DNA from: Lysobacteraceae bacterium
GTDB taxonomy: Bacteria > Pseudomonadota > Gammaproteobacteria > Xanthomonadales > Xanthomonadaceae
Direction of reading: 5' to 3'
DNA length: 36,592 bases
Assembly: GCA_027483745.1 (NCBI GenBank)
Contig: JAIXTZ010000046.1
Coordinates: 1-36,592, forward strand
Part shown: positions 8,844-18,044 of the stretch, piece by piece
Layout of the letters: each line of letters starts with the position of its first letter
Numbering within the stretch: position 1 is the first letter of the stretch
The notes under the pieces: model-generated
What the model saw: the letters and a program-made list of their open reading frames with translations, nothing else
What the model was told of the DNA's origin: nothing
Databases searched by the model: none
Made by a program: the position numbers and the translations under genes

Positions 8844-9161
8844 TCAAACACCTTGCCCAGGACGAATCCACCCATGCCTCTCAGCAAGGATTTGCCATTC
8901 AGGCTTGCTGGATGCCAACTGGAACTGGCAATACTGCACGAGCCGAGCTGTTTCGAACGTAGGTTGAAAGGTCAGAGAGGTTGGAATGGACTTCTGCTTC
9001 GCATGCCCAAGAAAGAACTGAAGTGACATCACGAGCGATGCGATGTAGTGACCAAGCTCTTGGTCTTCCGACGTCGCCCGTATCTTGCCAAGTGCGACCA
9101 TGTGAGCGTTGATCGTCTTTACCTCAGCGACAGTGATAAGTGTCTTCTCGTAACTGTTCAT
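8844..9161 (-). CDS. small hypothetical protein next to oriT
   Basis: 105-residue protein I do not recognise. Its composition is protein-like and helical (MNSYEKTLITVAEVKTINAH at the start, ending in WQILAERHGWIRPGQGV). No membrane segment, signal or helix-turn-helix is obvious. The ribosome-binding site is weak. It lies between the candidate oriT and hsdR, on the same strand as both neighbours, so it could be a mobilisation accessory protein or a cargo gene. Base composition is lower in GC than in hsdR, as for the relaxase, which groups it with the mobilisation module rather than the restriction operon. Existence as a gene is likely, function unknown. Confidence 0.55.
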   Translation of the reverse strand: MNSYEKTLITVAEVKTINAHMVALGKIRATSEDQELGHYIASLVMSLQFFLGHAKQKSIPTSLTFQPTFETARLVQYCQFQLASSKPEWQILAERHGWIRPGQGV

Positions 9162-9250
9162 TCGAATCCGGAAAGTTGGGGAAACTGAGCAGTCCAGCGA
9201 ACTGACTGGGCAACTCGGTTGCTAGCCGACAAGAAGAGGGATCGGGCCAT

Positions 9251-12200
9251 TCATTGGCGCGCATCGGAGTGGGAGACCACCCCACTTCTTGAACGAAGCA
9301 TTTCATACAACTGCCCGGGCCCGAGCAGGATGTCCTTCAAGCCGTCCTGGATCTTCTTCGACGCCAACGCCTGCTGGCTCATGGTGGTATGCGCCTCGAG
9401 CGCGTCCATGATGGCCTGCGTCAGCGCGATGGCGAGGTCGGGGCTGTTCGAGAAGTGGATCTTCTCGTTGCTCGCCGCCTGGTCGATAAGGGTCTGGTTT
9501 TCAAGCAGCTTCCCCTTCAGGACGCCGTTCACGTAGACCAGCTGATCGTCGTCAGTGAGCTGGCCTTCGAAGAGCCCGTTCACCTTTTCGATGATCTCAG
9601 CGAGCAGCACGCGATCCTTGTCCTGCACGGCGCCCGTTCCCGGCGCATCGATCGGGGGGAGCTTTTCAGGATCGCCATCGCGGAGGTCCAACGCCGCCTT
9701 GGTGCCCTTCCGCAGGGTGTGATGGGTGAGCACCACCTTCGAGAGATCGACCTCGTCGCGCTCCCGGCCGAAGTCGAGGAGCGGGATCAGGCGCTTGTAG
9801 AACATGAAGCGCTTCTCGATGTCGGTGTTGCCGTAGTTGAAGACCTGCGACAGGAACGAGTACAGCCGGCAGTACGCCCCCATGTCGCCCTTGAACAGCA
9901 CGAGCGCTTCCAGTGTGTCCTTGGCCTTCTTGGCCGCTGACTCCTGCCCTGCCGCCTCTGCCGTCGCCTTGTCGACCTGGGCGGCTTTGTAGCGTTTCAG
10001 CAGACGGTCGGCGACGGGGGCCAGAGCGGCGCTCAACTCGTACTGCTTCGCCTTCGGATCCAACTCGATCTTGGCGACGCGATCCACTTCGAAGGCGTCG
10101 TAGTGACCGGCAGCATCCAGCTTGGCCCGGAGATCGAAGACCAGATTCGGGTCGGTGGTCGATTCGAGTTCGGCGGTCTCGTAGTAGGTCTTGAACGCCT
10201 TGAGGACTTCGGCCGGCTCGTTGACGAAGTCGAGGATGTAAGTGGTGTCCTTGCCCTTGTGCGCCCGGTTGAGGCGCGAGAGGGTCTGGACCGCTTGGAT
10301 ACCGGCCAGTTGCTTGTCGACATACATGCCGCACAGCAAGGGCTGGTCGAATCCGGTCTGGAACTTGTTGGCGACCAAGAGCAGGTGGAAGTCTGGGCGG
10401 GCGAAGGCCTCGCGGATGTCGCGGCCGTTGAGCCCGGGATTCAGCAGCTTGCTCGTCTCGGTGACCGGTTCAGGATAGCTCTCAGGGTCATTCACTTCGC
10501 CCGAGAATGCAGCCAGCACGCCGAGGTCGTAGCCCTTGCTTTCGATGTAGGACCGGATGGCCTTCTGCCAGCGGACGGCCTCTTTGCGGGAAGCCACCAC
10601 CACCATGGCCTTGGCCTGCCCTTCGAGCAATGGCTGGACGTTCTCACGGTAGTGCTCGACCACGATCTGGACCTTGGAGGCGATGTTCCAGGGGTGCAGG
10701 CGGACCCACTGCATGATCCCCTTCATCGCCGTTGAGCGCTCGACCTCTTTCTCGCTGAACTCCTGACCGCCATGGGCCAGCTTGAACGCCAGGTTGTAAG
10801 GCGTGTAGTTCTTCAAAACATCGAGGATGAAGCCCTCTTCGATAGCCTGACGCATCGAGTAGACGTGGAAGGGCTGCGGCAGGCCGTCCGGCCCGGGCCT
10901 CCCGAACAGCTCAAGCGTCTTCGCCTTGGGGGTGGCGGTGAAGGCGACATAGGTCAGGCCCTTGGTGCCGACCCGCGCCTCCATGCCAGCGGCTAGCAGC
11001 GTCTCGGTATCGACCTCCCCGCCATCCTCAAGCTCGGCCATTTCTTCAGCAGAGAGGAGCTGCTTGAGCTTGGCGGCGGCCTGCCCGGTCTGCGAGCTAT
11101 GGGCTTCGTCGGCGATGACCGCGAAGCGCTTGCCCTCGGTCGCGGCCAGTTCTTGCACCTGCTGCAGTGCGAACGGGAAGGTCTGAATCGTGCAGACGAT
11201 GATCTTCTTGCCGTCTTTCAGCGCCTGCGTCAGCTGACCGCTCTTGCTCCCCGACTCCGAGCTGATCGTGGCGACCACGCCTGCGGTCCGCTCGAAGTCA
11301 AAGATCGCTTCCTGTAGCTGGGCATCGAGCACGTTGCGGTCCGACACCACCAGCACGCTGCTGAACAACTTTTCGTTCTGGGCGTCGTGAAGGTCGGCGA
11401 GGAAGTGGGCCGTCCACGCGATGGAGTTGGTCTTCCCGGACCCGGCTGAATGCTGGATCAGGTAGCGCTCACCAAGGCCCTTCGCTTGGACGTCGTCCAC
11501 CAGCTTCCGGGTGGCATCCAGCTGATGGTAGCGAGGGAAGATGACCGCGCTGACCTTGCCCTTGTCGTCGCGCTTGGCGATCAGGTAGCGCTGCAGAATC
11601 TGCAGCCAGCTCTCGCGCTCCCAGACCTCCTCCCAGAGGTAGGCCGTGGCGTAGCCCCCCTTCACCGGGGCATTGCCCGCACCGCTCTCATTGCCGCGGT
11701 TGAAAGGCAGGAAGCGCGTTTCCGTGCCCGCGAGCCGCGTGGTCATCATGACCTCGCTCTGGCTCACCGCGAAGTGCACGAGGGCGCCGCCCGGGAAAGC
11801 CAGCAACGGTTCGCTCACGCCGCCCTTGGGCTGCGGGTTGCGGTCAAATCGGTACTGGTCGACGGCGTCGCCCACGCTCTGAGTGAAGTCAGATTTCAGC
11901 TCGGCGGTCGCGACCGGAATGCCGTTCAAGAACAGCACGAGGTCCAGCGCATCGTTCGGCTTGTTCGGCGAGTGCCGCACCTGCCGCACCACCCGAAGGC
12001 GATTGGCGTTGTACCGCGCCAGGGTCTCCGGGGTTTGCAGCGAGGGCTTCAGGCCCATCAAGTCGAGCTGCGACTTCAGGCCGACCATCTCCACGCCCCG
12101 GCGCAGCACATCCAGCGTACCGCGCTCATCGAGCCCCTTGCGGATGCGCTCAGCGACCCGCTTGGCGGCTTCGCCGCCGTGGTTCTTGGTCACCAGCAAC

Positions 12201-12364
12201 CAAGCCTGGGCCTGCGTTTCCTCCAGCCAAGCGATCAGGTCGGGCAGGTACAGCCCGTTGGCGCGATCAAAGCCCTCGCCGTCTTTCTCGGCATAGAGCC
12301 AACCTCGCGCGGCCATCGCCGCACAGAGGTCGGACTCGAAGTGGATTTCTTTGTGAAGACTCAC
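9251..12364 (-). CDS. hsdR: type I restriction enzyme, R subunit
   Basis: 1037-residue motor/nuclease subunit that translocates DNA with ATP and cuts unmethylated targets in the R2M2S complex. The N-terminal HSDR_N nuclease has Asp141 (DLVLFLNG) and Glu155-x-Lys157 (TAELK), the PD-(D/E)xK pattern. The helicase domain has Walker A SAGSGKT (Lys311), DEAH-type motif II DEAH (419-422) and later superfamily 2 motifs such as TGFDQP and QTLSRLNR. A C-terminal helical region contacts the methylase. Length is normal and no break is seen. Its ATG overlaps the stop of the GIY-YIG gene by 4 bases (ATGA). It is the last gene of a six-gene operon beginning with hsdM. Confidence 0.96.
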   Translation of the reverse strand: MSLHKEIHFESDLCAAMAARGWLYAEKDGEGFDRANGLYLPDLIAWLEETQAQAWLLVTKNHGGEAAKRVAERIRKGLDERGTLDVLRRGVEMVGLKSQLDLMGLKPSLQTPETLARYNANRLRVVRQVRHSPNKPNDALDLVLFLNGIPVATAELKSDFTQSVGDAVDQYRFDRNPQPKGGVSEPLLAFPGGALVHFAVSQSEVMMTTRLAGTETRFLPFNRGNESGAGNAPVKGGYATAYLWEEVWERESWLQILQRYLIAKRDDKGKVSAVIFPRYHQLDATRKLVDDVQAKGLGERYLIQHSAGSGKTNSIAWTAHFLADLHDAQNEKLFSSVLVVSDRNVLDAQLQEAIFDFERTAGVVATISSESGSKSGQLTQALKDGKKIIVCTIQTFPFALQQVQELAATEGKRFAVIADEAHSSQTGQAAAKLKQLLSAEEMAELEDGGEVDTETLLAAGMEARVGTKGLTYVAFTATPKAKTLELFGRPGPDGLPQPFHVYSMRQAIEEGFILDVLKNYTPYNLAFKLAHGGQEFSEKEVERSTAMKGIMQWVRLHPWNIASKVQIVVEHYRENVQPLLEGQAKAMVVVASRKEAVRWQKAIRSYIESKGYDLGVLAAFSGEVNDPESYPEPVTETSKLLNPGLNGRDIREAFARPDFHLLLVANKFQTGFDQPLLCGMYVDKQLAGIQAVQTLSRLNRAHKGKDTTYILDFVNEPAEVLKAFKTYYETAELESTTDPNLVFDLRAKLDAAGHYDAFEVDRVAKIELDPKAKQYELSAALAPVADRLLKRYKAAQVDKATAEAAGQESAAKKAKDTLEALVLFKGDMGAYCRLYSFLSQVFNYGNTDIEKRFMFYKRLIPLLDFGRERDEVDLSKVVLTHHTLRKGTKAALDLRDGDPEKLPPIDAPGTGAVQDKDRVLLAEIIEKVNGLFEGQLTDDDQLVYVNGVLKGKLLENQTLIDQAASNEKIHFSNSPDLAIALTQAIMDALEAHTTMSQQALASKKIQDGLKDILLGPGQLYEMLRSRSGVVSHSDARQ

Positions 12365-13326
12365 GGGCTTGCCTCCGAAGCGGCCGGAACGCTGTTCTGC
12401 TGGGCCTTGGCCACCTGCTCAGCCGACCACTGCCCGTAGGACTGGTCAGTGCCTTCAATCACCCAATGCATTCGACCGTTGGCCGTCCGGCCCGACACCA
12501 CGGCCGCCGCAGCGCTCACTGACGAGAACGCGTAGTCCTGGGTGAACTCGTTGTGCTGACCGTCCGCTGTCGGCGCCAGAACTCCCTTCAACACGAGATC
12601 GTTGAAAAGCTTGTCGTAACCCGACGCCACGCCCTCCCACTTGAGTCGCGTGCGTGAGCCCTTGAACACGATGAACTCTCCATCACGCTCTTGGCCGCGT
12701 GCGGTAATGCCGTACTTCGGCACGTCACCGATAAACACGGGCGAGACCACGGGAGCAGAAGTGCTCTCGATGGCGATGACAGCACTTGGCTTGGGCTGGA
12801 GCCTCATGAAGTCGAAACCCAGCACCGGCAGCAGAGTCTGGATCTGCTCGAGGAAGAACTCCATGTCCGAGCGATCCGCTTCCGGGAGGCCGTCGTACTC
12901 CGGATCCGTGCCGTTCATCAGCTCGCATCGACCGGCCTGCTTGGCGCGGGTGATGAGCCGGCTTTCGAGGTACTTGATGTGGCCCTTCGTCAGGTTGGCG
13001 TCCTTGCTGGTGACCACGCAGACGCGCTCCCAGAAGTCCTTGCCGCCCTTGTCCTCTGGCCGGTTATGGCCTATCAACCGCGCCTTAGCGTCATCGGTCT
13101 CACCGATGTAGACCTGCGTCCCCAGCCCCGTGCCGGATTCAGGCCCGACGAGGAAGTAGACCGCCGTTCGATTGATCTCCGGGCGCTGCAGCAGCTCGGC
13201 GAGACGTGTCCGCGGGCCGGTGATGACGTGGCCGGTCCAGTTCATGACCTCGGCGGTGAGCAGGCCGTTCGGCGTGCCATCAACAAGGAAGATTTTGAGG
13301 GTGCGGCCTTTACTCATCGCGGACAT
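12361..13326 (-). CDS. GIY-YIG nuclease-domain protein of the hsd operon
   Basis: 321-residue protein with a GIY-YIG fold at about 53-135: VYF (57-59), VYIG (72-75), Arg in KARLIGH (83) and the metal-binding Glu in KYLESRL (121). A DUF4357-like C-terminal region follows (about 225-315, FIVFKGSRTRLKWEG and a late W/Y-rich end). Genes of this GIY-YIG/DUF4357 type are often found inside type I restriction operons; their exact role there is not settled. A start at 13326 has AGGA 5-8 bases upstream; an alternative ATG is at 13317. The gene follows the Trp-rich gene after a 53-base gap, the only real gap in the operon, and overlaps hsdR by 4 bases. Confidence 0.85.
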   Translation of the reverse strand: MSAMSKGRTLKIFLVDGTPNGLLTAEVMNWTGHVITGPRTRLAELLQRPEINRTAVYFLVGPESGTGLGTQVYIGETDDAKARLIGHNRPEDKGGKDFWERVCVVTSKDANLTKGHIKYLESRLITRAKQAGRCELMNGTDPEYDGLPEADRSDMEFFLEQIQTLLPVLGFDFMRLQPKPSAVIAIESTSAPVVSPVFIGDVPKYGITARGQERDGEFIVFKGSRTRLKWEGVASGYDKLFNDLVLKGVLAPTADGQHNEFTQDYAFSSVSAAAAVVSGRTANGRMHWVIEGTDQSYGQWSAEQVAKAQQNSVPAASEASP

Positions 13327-13379
13327 CCATTCCTACGGTCTTCAACTCACGGATCAAGCGTAACCCGGACGCTGCCGGG

Positions 13380-14144
13380 CTAGGTCGGGAACGCCCCGGC
13401 CATGTGAACACTGTGTTTCCCGAGGAACCAGCGCCCCGTAATGCGGCTTTGCCGGAACTCGCCCAGCCACCCCACACGGCGGTCGAAAACCTCGATACGC
13501 CACGAGCGGTCAACTAGCGGCGGCAGCGTTTGGCCCAGCACGTCCAGGTCAGCGAGCCAGTGGCCTAGACCTTCGGTGATCAGCACGCCGCGGCGGCTCG
13601 TCGGGTCGAGCTGCACCACGGGGGATGCCGACGGCGTCTGGTCCTCGCGCCCGGTGTGGATGGAAAGATGAAGCGCATCCGTCCCGCCGTAGAACGGGTC
13701 GTGGTGGTGGTCCTGACCACGACGCACGAAGGCGCGCCACCAGTGCTCGTCCGGCCACAGCGACGTCTTGGCCAGCTCTGTTGGGGACGGGCCGTGCATC
13801 GGGTCCGCGGACTGCGGAAGTGACCAACCACGATCAGTAGGCTTCCACGCCCAAGCCGCGTAGTAGTCAATCAGGTCGCGCTCGCCCCACACCGCCTTGA
13901 TGAGCGCGAGCACCGGCGAGCCGTCAACGGGCTTGCCCTCGCGATACCACCAAATCAGCCCTTTGCCGACATCCGACCAACCCAGCAGAGAACAGAAGGC
14001 GAAGTGCAGCCCACCCCAGGTCGCGAGGGCGGTGTCGAAACTGCCGGTGATCGGCCGCGGCATCGCCTCCCGTTGATCGGGATCGGCTAAGGCGCGGAAC
14101 AACGCCGGCACATGCCGCATCCATGGGTCATCTGCGTCGCGCAT
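13380..14144 (-). CDS. Trp-rich unknown protein in the hsd operon
   Basis: 254-residue soluble protein I do not recognise. It is strikingly rich in tryptophan (about 16, with WWY, WAW and HWW clusters) and has a His-rich segment RRGQDHHHDPFYGG. No membrane segment or known nuclease motif is apparent. I place the start at 14144 because its ATG shares a base with the stop of the preceding two-TM gene (TGATG), the same junction as between hsdS and that gene; a longer frame to 14294 would overlap the membrane gene by 150 bases. Its place between hsdS and the GIY-YIG gene argues for a role linked to restriction-modification, as effector, inhibitor or anti-anti-restriction factor. This is inference from position alone. 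Confidence 0.7.
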   Translation of the reverse strand: MRDADDPWMRHVPALFRALADPDQREAMPRPITGSFDTALATWGGLHFAFCSLLGWSDVGKGLIWWYREGKPVDGSPVLALIKAVWGERDLIDYYAAWAWKPTDRGWSLPQSADPMHGPSPTELAKTSLWPDEHWWRAFVRRGQDHHHDPFYGGTDALHLSIHTGREDQTPSASPVVQLDPTSRRGVLITEGLGHWLADLDVLGQTLPPLVDRSWRIEVFDRRVGWLGEFRQSRITGRWFLGKHSVHMAGAFPT

Positions 14145-14500
14145 CAGGTGATCCAGCGCGCCAGAAGGCGGGAAAGGAACGACGCACCCTGCAACTGGCC
14201 GCGACTCAGGGCCTCCTGCCGCCAGTACCTCCAAGCGGACAGTCCTGCGCCGAGCAAAAGGCATGCCGTTCCGATCAAAAAGGCTCGATGCCACTGACGG
14301 CCAAGCACTTGCTCGAGTACTGGACGGAGGAAACCCACATCAGCATCAGCAAGCAGGTTCATTACGAAAAGCGGATACACGACGCTGAACAAGAGAAAGG
14401 CGAAGACACCGATCGCAAGCGGCCTCCACCACGGACCACGGCGCGACGACGCAGCGACATCAGCTATCGGCGAAAAGCGGCGGCGGGCTCGACGGGCCAT
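14144..14500 (-). CDS. small two-TM protein in the hsd operon
   Basis: 118-residue membrane protein. A basic N-terminus (MARRARRRFSPIADVAASSR) precedes TM1 (about 27-49, rich in F, L and V) and TM2 (about 72-92). The short loop between them carries acidic residues and the C-terminus is basic, which predicts both ends in the cytoplasm. Its ATG overlaps the hsdS stop by one base (TGATG) and its own stop overlaps the next ATG the same way, so translation is probably coupled on both sides. No family is recognised. A membrane protein tied so closely to a type I restriction enzyme is unusual; membrane anchoring of the complex or a membrane-damaging effector are both possible. Confidence 0.7.
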   Translation of the reverse strand: MARRARRRFSPIADVAASSRRGPWWRPLAIGVFAFLLFSVVYPLFVMNLLADADVGFLRPVLEQVLGRQWHRAFLIGTACLLLGAGLSAWRYWRQEALSRGQLQGASFLSRLLARWIT

Positions 14501-15831
14501 CAGGCAGCCTGGCGAACGTCAATCCGGCCGGTGACGGCTGCGGCAATCAGAGCGGAGCGCCGCTCCACCAAAAGACAGATCGCCTCTTTTGAAGCAGCTG
14601 CAAGCTGGTCCAAAACCGCAGTCTGTTTGTCCAAGCAATCCGCTATCTGCGACTGCTCGACTCTACTCGGAACGGGGATCAAAAACTCCATCGCATGACT
14701 GATGTTGAACTGCTCTTGGGCTGCTCCGTACTGAACGACTTCGACCTGAAACCTAACAACGCGATCGTTCATGACATAGCAGAGCCATCGAGAGTCAAAA
14801 TCTCCGCGCTTGATGAGCATCACCGATGCGCAGTTCCCGCCCTCCGCCTCTGGAGGAACCACGGCAGTGACACCAGGCGCACCGACACGGACCGTCAAGA
14901 GATCGCCCGCTTCAAGCCGCGTCTTCGCGTTCTTTTCGCTGTCTTCTGGAGATATCCGCCGACATCCCAGCAAATCGATGCAGCCTTCTCGAATGTCGCC
15001 CCCGTAAATGAAGGGCAGGCCATCGCTCGCGACATAGGTGCTTGGATTTACAACAATGCCAACCGTCTGTGCAGGCGAAACACGCTTCAACGCGGAAACG
15101 GTCCAATGCGCCGGCACTTCCCCCAGCCACGCTACGCCCGAGTCCTTCATCGGCGCATCGGGATTGAGCCCCTTGGTCACCGCATGAGAGATGACGGCTT
15201 GGCGCTTCTCGGCCAGCAGCTCAAGCAGGCGCTCCTGCTCGGCAATGAGCGCATCGATCTTGGCAGTTTCGCGGTCGAGGAACACGGCGATGGCGGACTG
15301 CTCTTGAATCGTCGGGAACGCCCAGGAGAAATCCCTAACAAAGTCATCGGGGACTCGTTTCTGGCCGCCCGCGCCGTACATGCTCCCCTCCCCTTCAGAG
15401 CGAAAGTTCGGCGACCGAAACAGCCAACTCAGAAACGCACCATCGAGCTTTCCCTGCCGCGGCCGAGCCACAATCAACTCCGTGGTTCCGAATCCTGCCC
15501 CATTGACGAGCCCCATCATCAAAGCGCCCTTGCCGTTCTCGAAGCATGGCGTGATCTTGGCAACCACTACATCACCGTCTCGAAAGTAGGTGTAGCCAGA
15601 ATCGACCTCTGAAATCGGGCGGGTGCGCTCTAAGCTCAGAGTGCCGTCATCGCCGATCGCGTCCATCGGCAGGAAAGAGACCTCCGTATCGCGATCAAGT
15701 GCAGCGACCTCAGACTTCGATGGATTTAGTGTGGCCATGAAGCGGATGCGAGAGCCTGTCCAGTGACTAGGCGCCTCGCGCTGCCAGCGCAACCCCGTGC
15801 TCAAGTACTCGCGATACCTCGGCAGCCTCAT
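14500..15831 (-). CDS. hsdS: type I restriction enzyme, specificity subunit
   Basis: 443-residue specificity subunit. Two target-recognition domains lie at about 20-175 and 240-400. Each is followed by a conserved helical spacer (QEQSAIAVFLDRETAKIDAL and VEQSQIADCLDKQTAVLDQL), the internal repeat typical of HsdS. Repeats of LP-x-Y/WLGEVPAHW type also occur at the start of each half. The two recognition domains set the two half-sites of the bipartite DNA target; the sequence recognised cannot be predicted by eye. Its ATG overlaps the hsdM stop by 4 bases. Its GC content is lower than that of hsdM and hsdR, as expected for a gene whose recognition domains are often exchanged. Confidence 0.95.
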   Translation of the reverse strand: MRLPRYREYLSTGLRWQREAPSHWTGSRIRFMATLNPSKSEVAALDRDTEVSFLPMDAIGDDGTLSLERTRPISEVDSGYTYFRDGDVVVAKITPCFENGKGALMMGLVNGAGFGTTELIVARPRQGKLDGAFLSWLFRSPNFRSEGEGSMYGAGGQKRVPDDFVRDFSWAFPTIQEQSAIAVFLDRETAKIDALIAEQERLLELLAEKRQAVISHAVTKGLNPDAPMKDSGVAWLGEVPAHWTVSALKRVSPAQTVGIVVNPSTYVASDGLPFIYGGDIREGCIDLLGCRRISPEDSEKNAKTRLEAGDLLTVRVGAPGVTAVVPPEAEGGNCASVMLIKRGDFDSRWLCYVMNDRVVRFQVEVVQYGAAQEQFNISHAMEFLIPVPSRVEQSQIADCLDKQTAVLDQLAAASKEAICLLVERRSALIAAAVTGRIDVRQAA

Positions 15832-17672
15832 TCTGCCAACCCCCCCAGCATCCGCAGAATGTTGGCCGACACCGCCCTCAACTCAGCATCGATCGCCTCC
15901 AGCGGGCGCGGCGGCTCAAACACGTAGAAGTGCCGGTTGAACGGGATCTCGTAGCCCACCTTGCTCTTGGCTTCGTCGATCCATGCATCCGACGCATGCG
16001 GCAGCACCTCGCGCTCGAAGTAGACACGGATGTCCTCGCCCAGCGGCACGTTCTCGGTGTCACGCAGGCTGCTGTCGGGCTGCGGCTGGCCCTTCTGCTT
16101 GCCCTTCTCGAACACCACCACCTCGCCCGTCTCATCGCGCAGCGGGCGTTCGACGGTGATCGTGGTGTAGCCGAAGGCCTCGTTGCGGAAGTGGCGAGCC
16201 AGCGGCACGCGCTTGGTCTTGCCGCCCTGGGGCGCGGCCGGTGCGGCGGCATCCCGCGCCACTACTTCGCGGCCGACGTCCTTGCCTGAAGCATCCAACA
16301 GGGTGACGAGGTCGGCCTCGGCAAACTCGCCGAACAGGCGGGTCACCGTGGCGATGTGCTCGTCGTTCATCTCCTTCCGCTTGCTGCCGAGGCTCTTGCG
16401 CATCTTCTGCCAGAAGTGCGAGCCGTCGATCAGCTGCACCCAGCCCTTGCGGGCGGCGGGCTTCTTGTTGGAGACGATCCAGACGTAGGTGGCGATGCCA
16501 GTGTTGTAGAACATGTCGGTCGGCAGGGCGATGATCGCCTCGACCAGATCGTTCTCGAGCAAGTAGCGACGGATCTCGCTCTCGCCGCTGCCCGCGCCAC
16601 CGGTAAACAGCGGCGAGCCGTTCAGAACAATGCCGAAGCGGCTGCCGCCCTTGCCGTCCACCACCGGCGCCATCTTGGCCACGAGGTGCAGCAGGAACAG
16701 CATCGAGCCGTCCGAAACCCGCGGCAGGCCGGGGCCGAAACGGCCATCGAAGCCCTTCTGCTCGTGCTCCTGCCGGACGACCTTCTCGACCTTCTTCCAC
16801 TCCACGCCGAAGGGCGGGTTGGCCAGCATGTAGTCGAAGGTTTTCTTCGGGAACCCGTCTTCGCTGAGGGTGTTGCCGGCGACCATGTTCTCCACGGCCT
16901 GCCCGCGGATCAGCATGTCGGCCTTGCAGATGGCATAGGACTCGTCGTTGAGTTCTTGGCCGAACAGCGTCAGCCGCGCCGCGGGGTTGTGCTCGGCCAG
17001 ATGCTCGGCGGCCACGGAGAGCATGCCGCCGGTACCCGCCGTCGGGTCGTAGATGGTGCGCACCACGGCGTTGCCGGGCGTCAGCACATCGTCGTCCTCG
17101 ATGAAGACGAGGTTGACCATCAGCTTGATGACTTCACGCGGGGTGAAGTGCTCACCCGCCGTCTCGTTGGAGAGTTCGGCGAAGCGCCGGATCAGCTCCT
17201 CGAAGACATGGCCCATCTGGGCGTTGTCGACTGACTCCGGGTGCAGGTCGATGTTCGCGAACTTCTCGGTGACCAAGTACAGCAGGTTGTCTTTGGCCAG
17301 ACGCTCGATCTGGTTGGCGAACTCGTAGCGCTCAAAGATGTCCCGCGCCGCGGGCGAGAAGCCCTGCAGGTAGCTGTAGAGATTCTGCTTAATGTGGTCC
17401 TGGTCGCCCAGCAGCTTGGCAAGGTCCAGGGCCGATGTGTTGTAGAAGCTCTGGCCTGCCGCCTTGAGCAAGAAGGGGTCGGGATTCACCCCGAGCTTGG
17501 TCTTGGCCTCCAGCTCGGCCAGCACCTTGGCCTTGGTGGGCGCCAGCACGCAGTCCAAGCGGCGGAGGACCGTGAAGGGCAGGATGACCTTGCCGTATTC
17601 GTGGGGGCGGTAGTTGCCCCGGAGCAGGTCGGCGACCGACCAGATGAAGGCGGAAAGGTTGGTTTGGTTCAT
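15828..17672 (-). CDS. hsdM: type I DNA methyltransferase, M subunit
   Basis: 614-residue N6-adenine methylase subunit. The N-terminal HsdM_N helical domain (about 5-145) includes YGKVILPFTVLRRLD. The SAM-binding motif I is DPTAGTGG (209-216) and the catalytic motif IV is NPPF (285-288). The start at 17672 (MNQTNLSAF) matches the usual HsdM opening; the frame runs on to 17714 but the extension is not family-like. With HsdS it forms the modification enzyme, and with HsdR the restriction enzyme. It is first in the operon, so the promoter should lie in the divergent gap upstream. Confidence 0.96.
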   Translation of the reverse strand: MNQTNLSAFIWSVADLLRGNYRPHEYGKVILPFTVLRRLDCVLAPTKAKVLAELEAKTKLGVNPDPFLLKAAGQSFYNTSALDLAKLLGDQDHIKQNLYSYLQGFSPAARDIFERYEFANQIERLAKDNLLYLVTEKFANIDLHPESVDNAQMGHVFEELIRRFAELSNETAGEHFTPREVIKLMVNLVFIEDDDVLTPGNAVVRTIYDPTAGTGGMLSVAAEHLAEHNPAARLTLFGQELNDESYAICKADMLIRGQAVENMVAGNTLSEDGFPKKTFDYMLANPPFGVEWKKVEKVVRQEHEQKGFDGRFGPGLPRVSDGSMLFLLHLVAKMAPVVDGKGGSRFGIVLNGSPLFTGGAGSGESEIRRYLLENDLVEAIIALPTDMFYNTGIATYVWIVSNKKPAARKGWVQLIDGSHFWQKMRKSLGSKRKEMNDEHIATVTRLFGEFAEADLVTLLDASGKDVGREVVARDAAAPAAPQGGKTKRVPLARHFRNEAFGYTTITVERPLRDETGEVVVFEKGKQKGQPQPDSSLRDTENVPLGEDIRVYFEREVLPHASDAWIDEAKSKVGYEIPFNRHFYVFEPPRPLEAIDAELRAVSANILRMLGGLAE

Positions 17673-18044
17673 GCCAGGAGAGTCCGTTCGGGCAGGGGCC
17701 GAGAATCTCCGCATTTTGTCTCATTCAGGGCGCTTCTCGGAGGGGTTCGGCACCTTTTCGCCATCCGCAGGGAACTTCGCCCGGCCCACGCTCCGAAGCC
17801 GTGCCGCGAGGCGCCTAGCAATAGCGCGCGGTACCAGCAGCGAGGAGGCGCTGTCTCAAGGATTGAGACTGGCGAGGTGGATGATGCCCCTTGCGAAAAC
17901 GCGCCATGGCCCACAGGTACGGGCGAAGAGCATTCGATGCTGAGGCAATGACGCACGAACCAACTGACATTCGGTAGCGATGCGACTGACGCGGACGTCG
18001 CTGACCACGCATTCAAGGCCGCGGACCTGAAGCATGAGGACACG
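17673..18044. promoter_or_regulatory. divergent gap between hsd and CBASS operons
   Basis: 372 bases separating hsdM (minus) from the CD-NTase gene (plus). Both operon promoters must lie here. I see no strong consensus promoter, no long inverted repeat and no convincing small gene. A GAGGA (18035-18039) serves as ribosome-binding site for the CD-NTase ATG. The arrangement allows shared control of the two defence operons, but that is not shown. Confidence 0.5.

Noticed and set aside
11450..12439. Plus-strand frame inside hsdR
   Set aside because: Antisense shadow of an intact hsdR with no recognisable domain and no ribosome-binding site.
13380..14294. Longer 304-residue version of the Trp-rich protein
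   Set aside because: It would overlap the two-TM gene by 150 bases; the TGATG junction at 14144 gives a better start.
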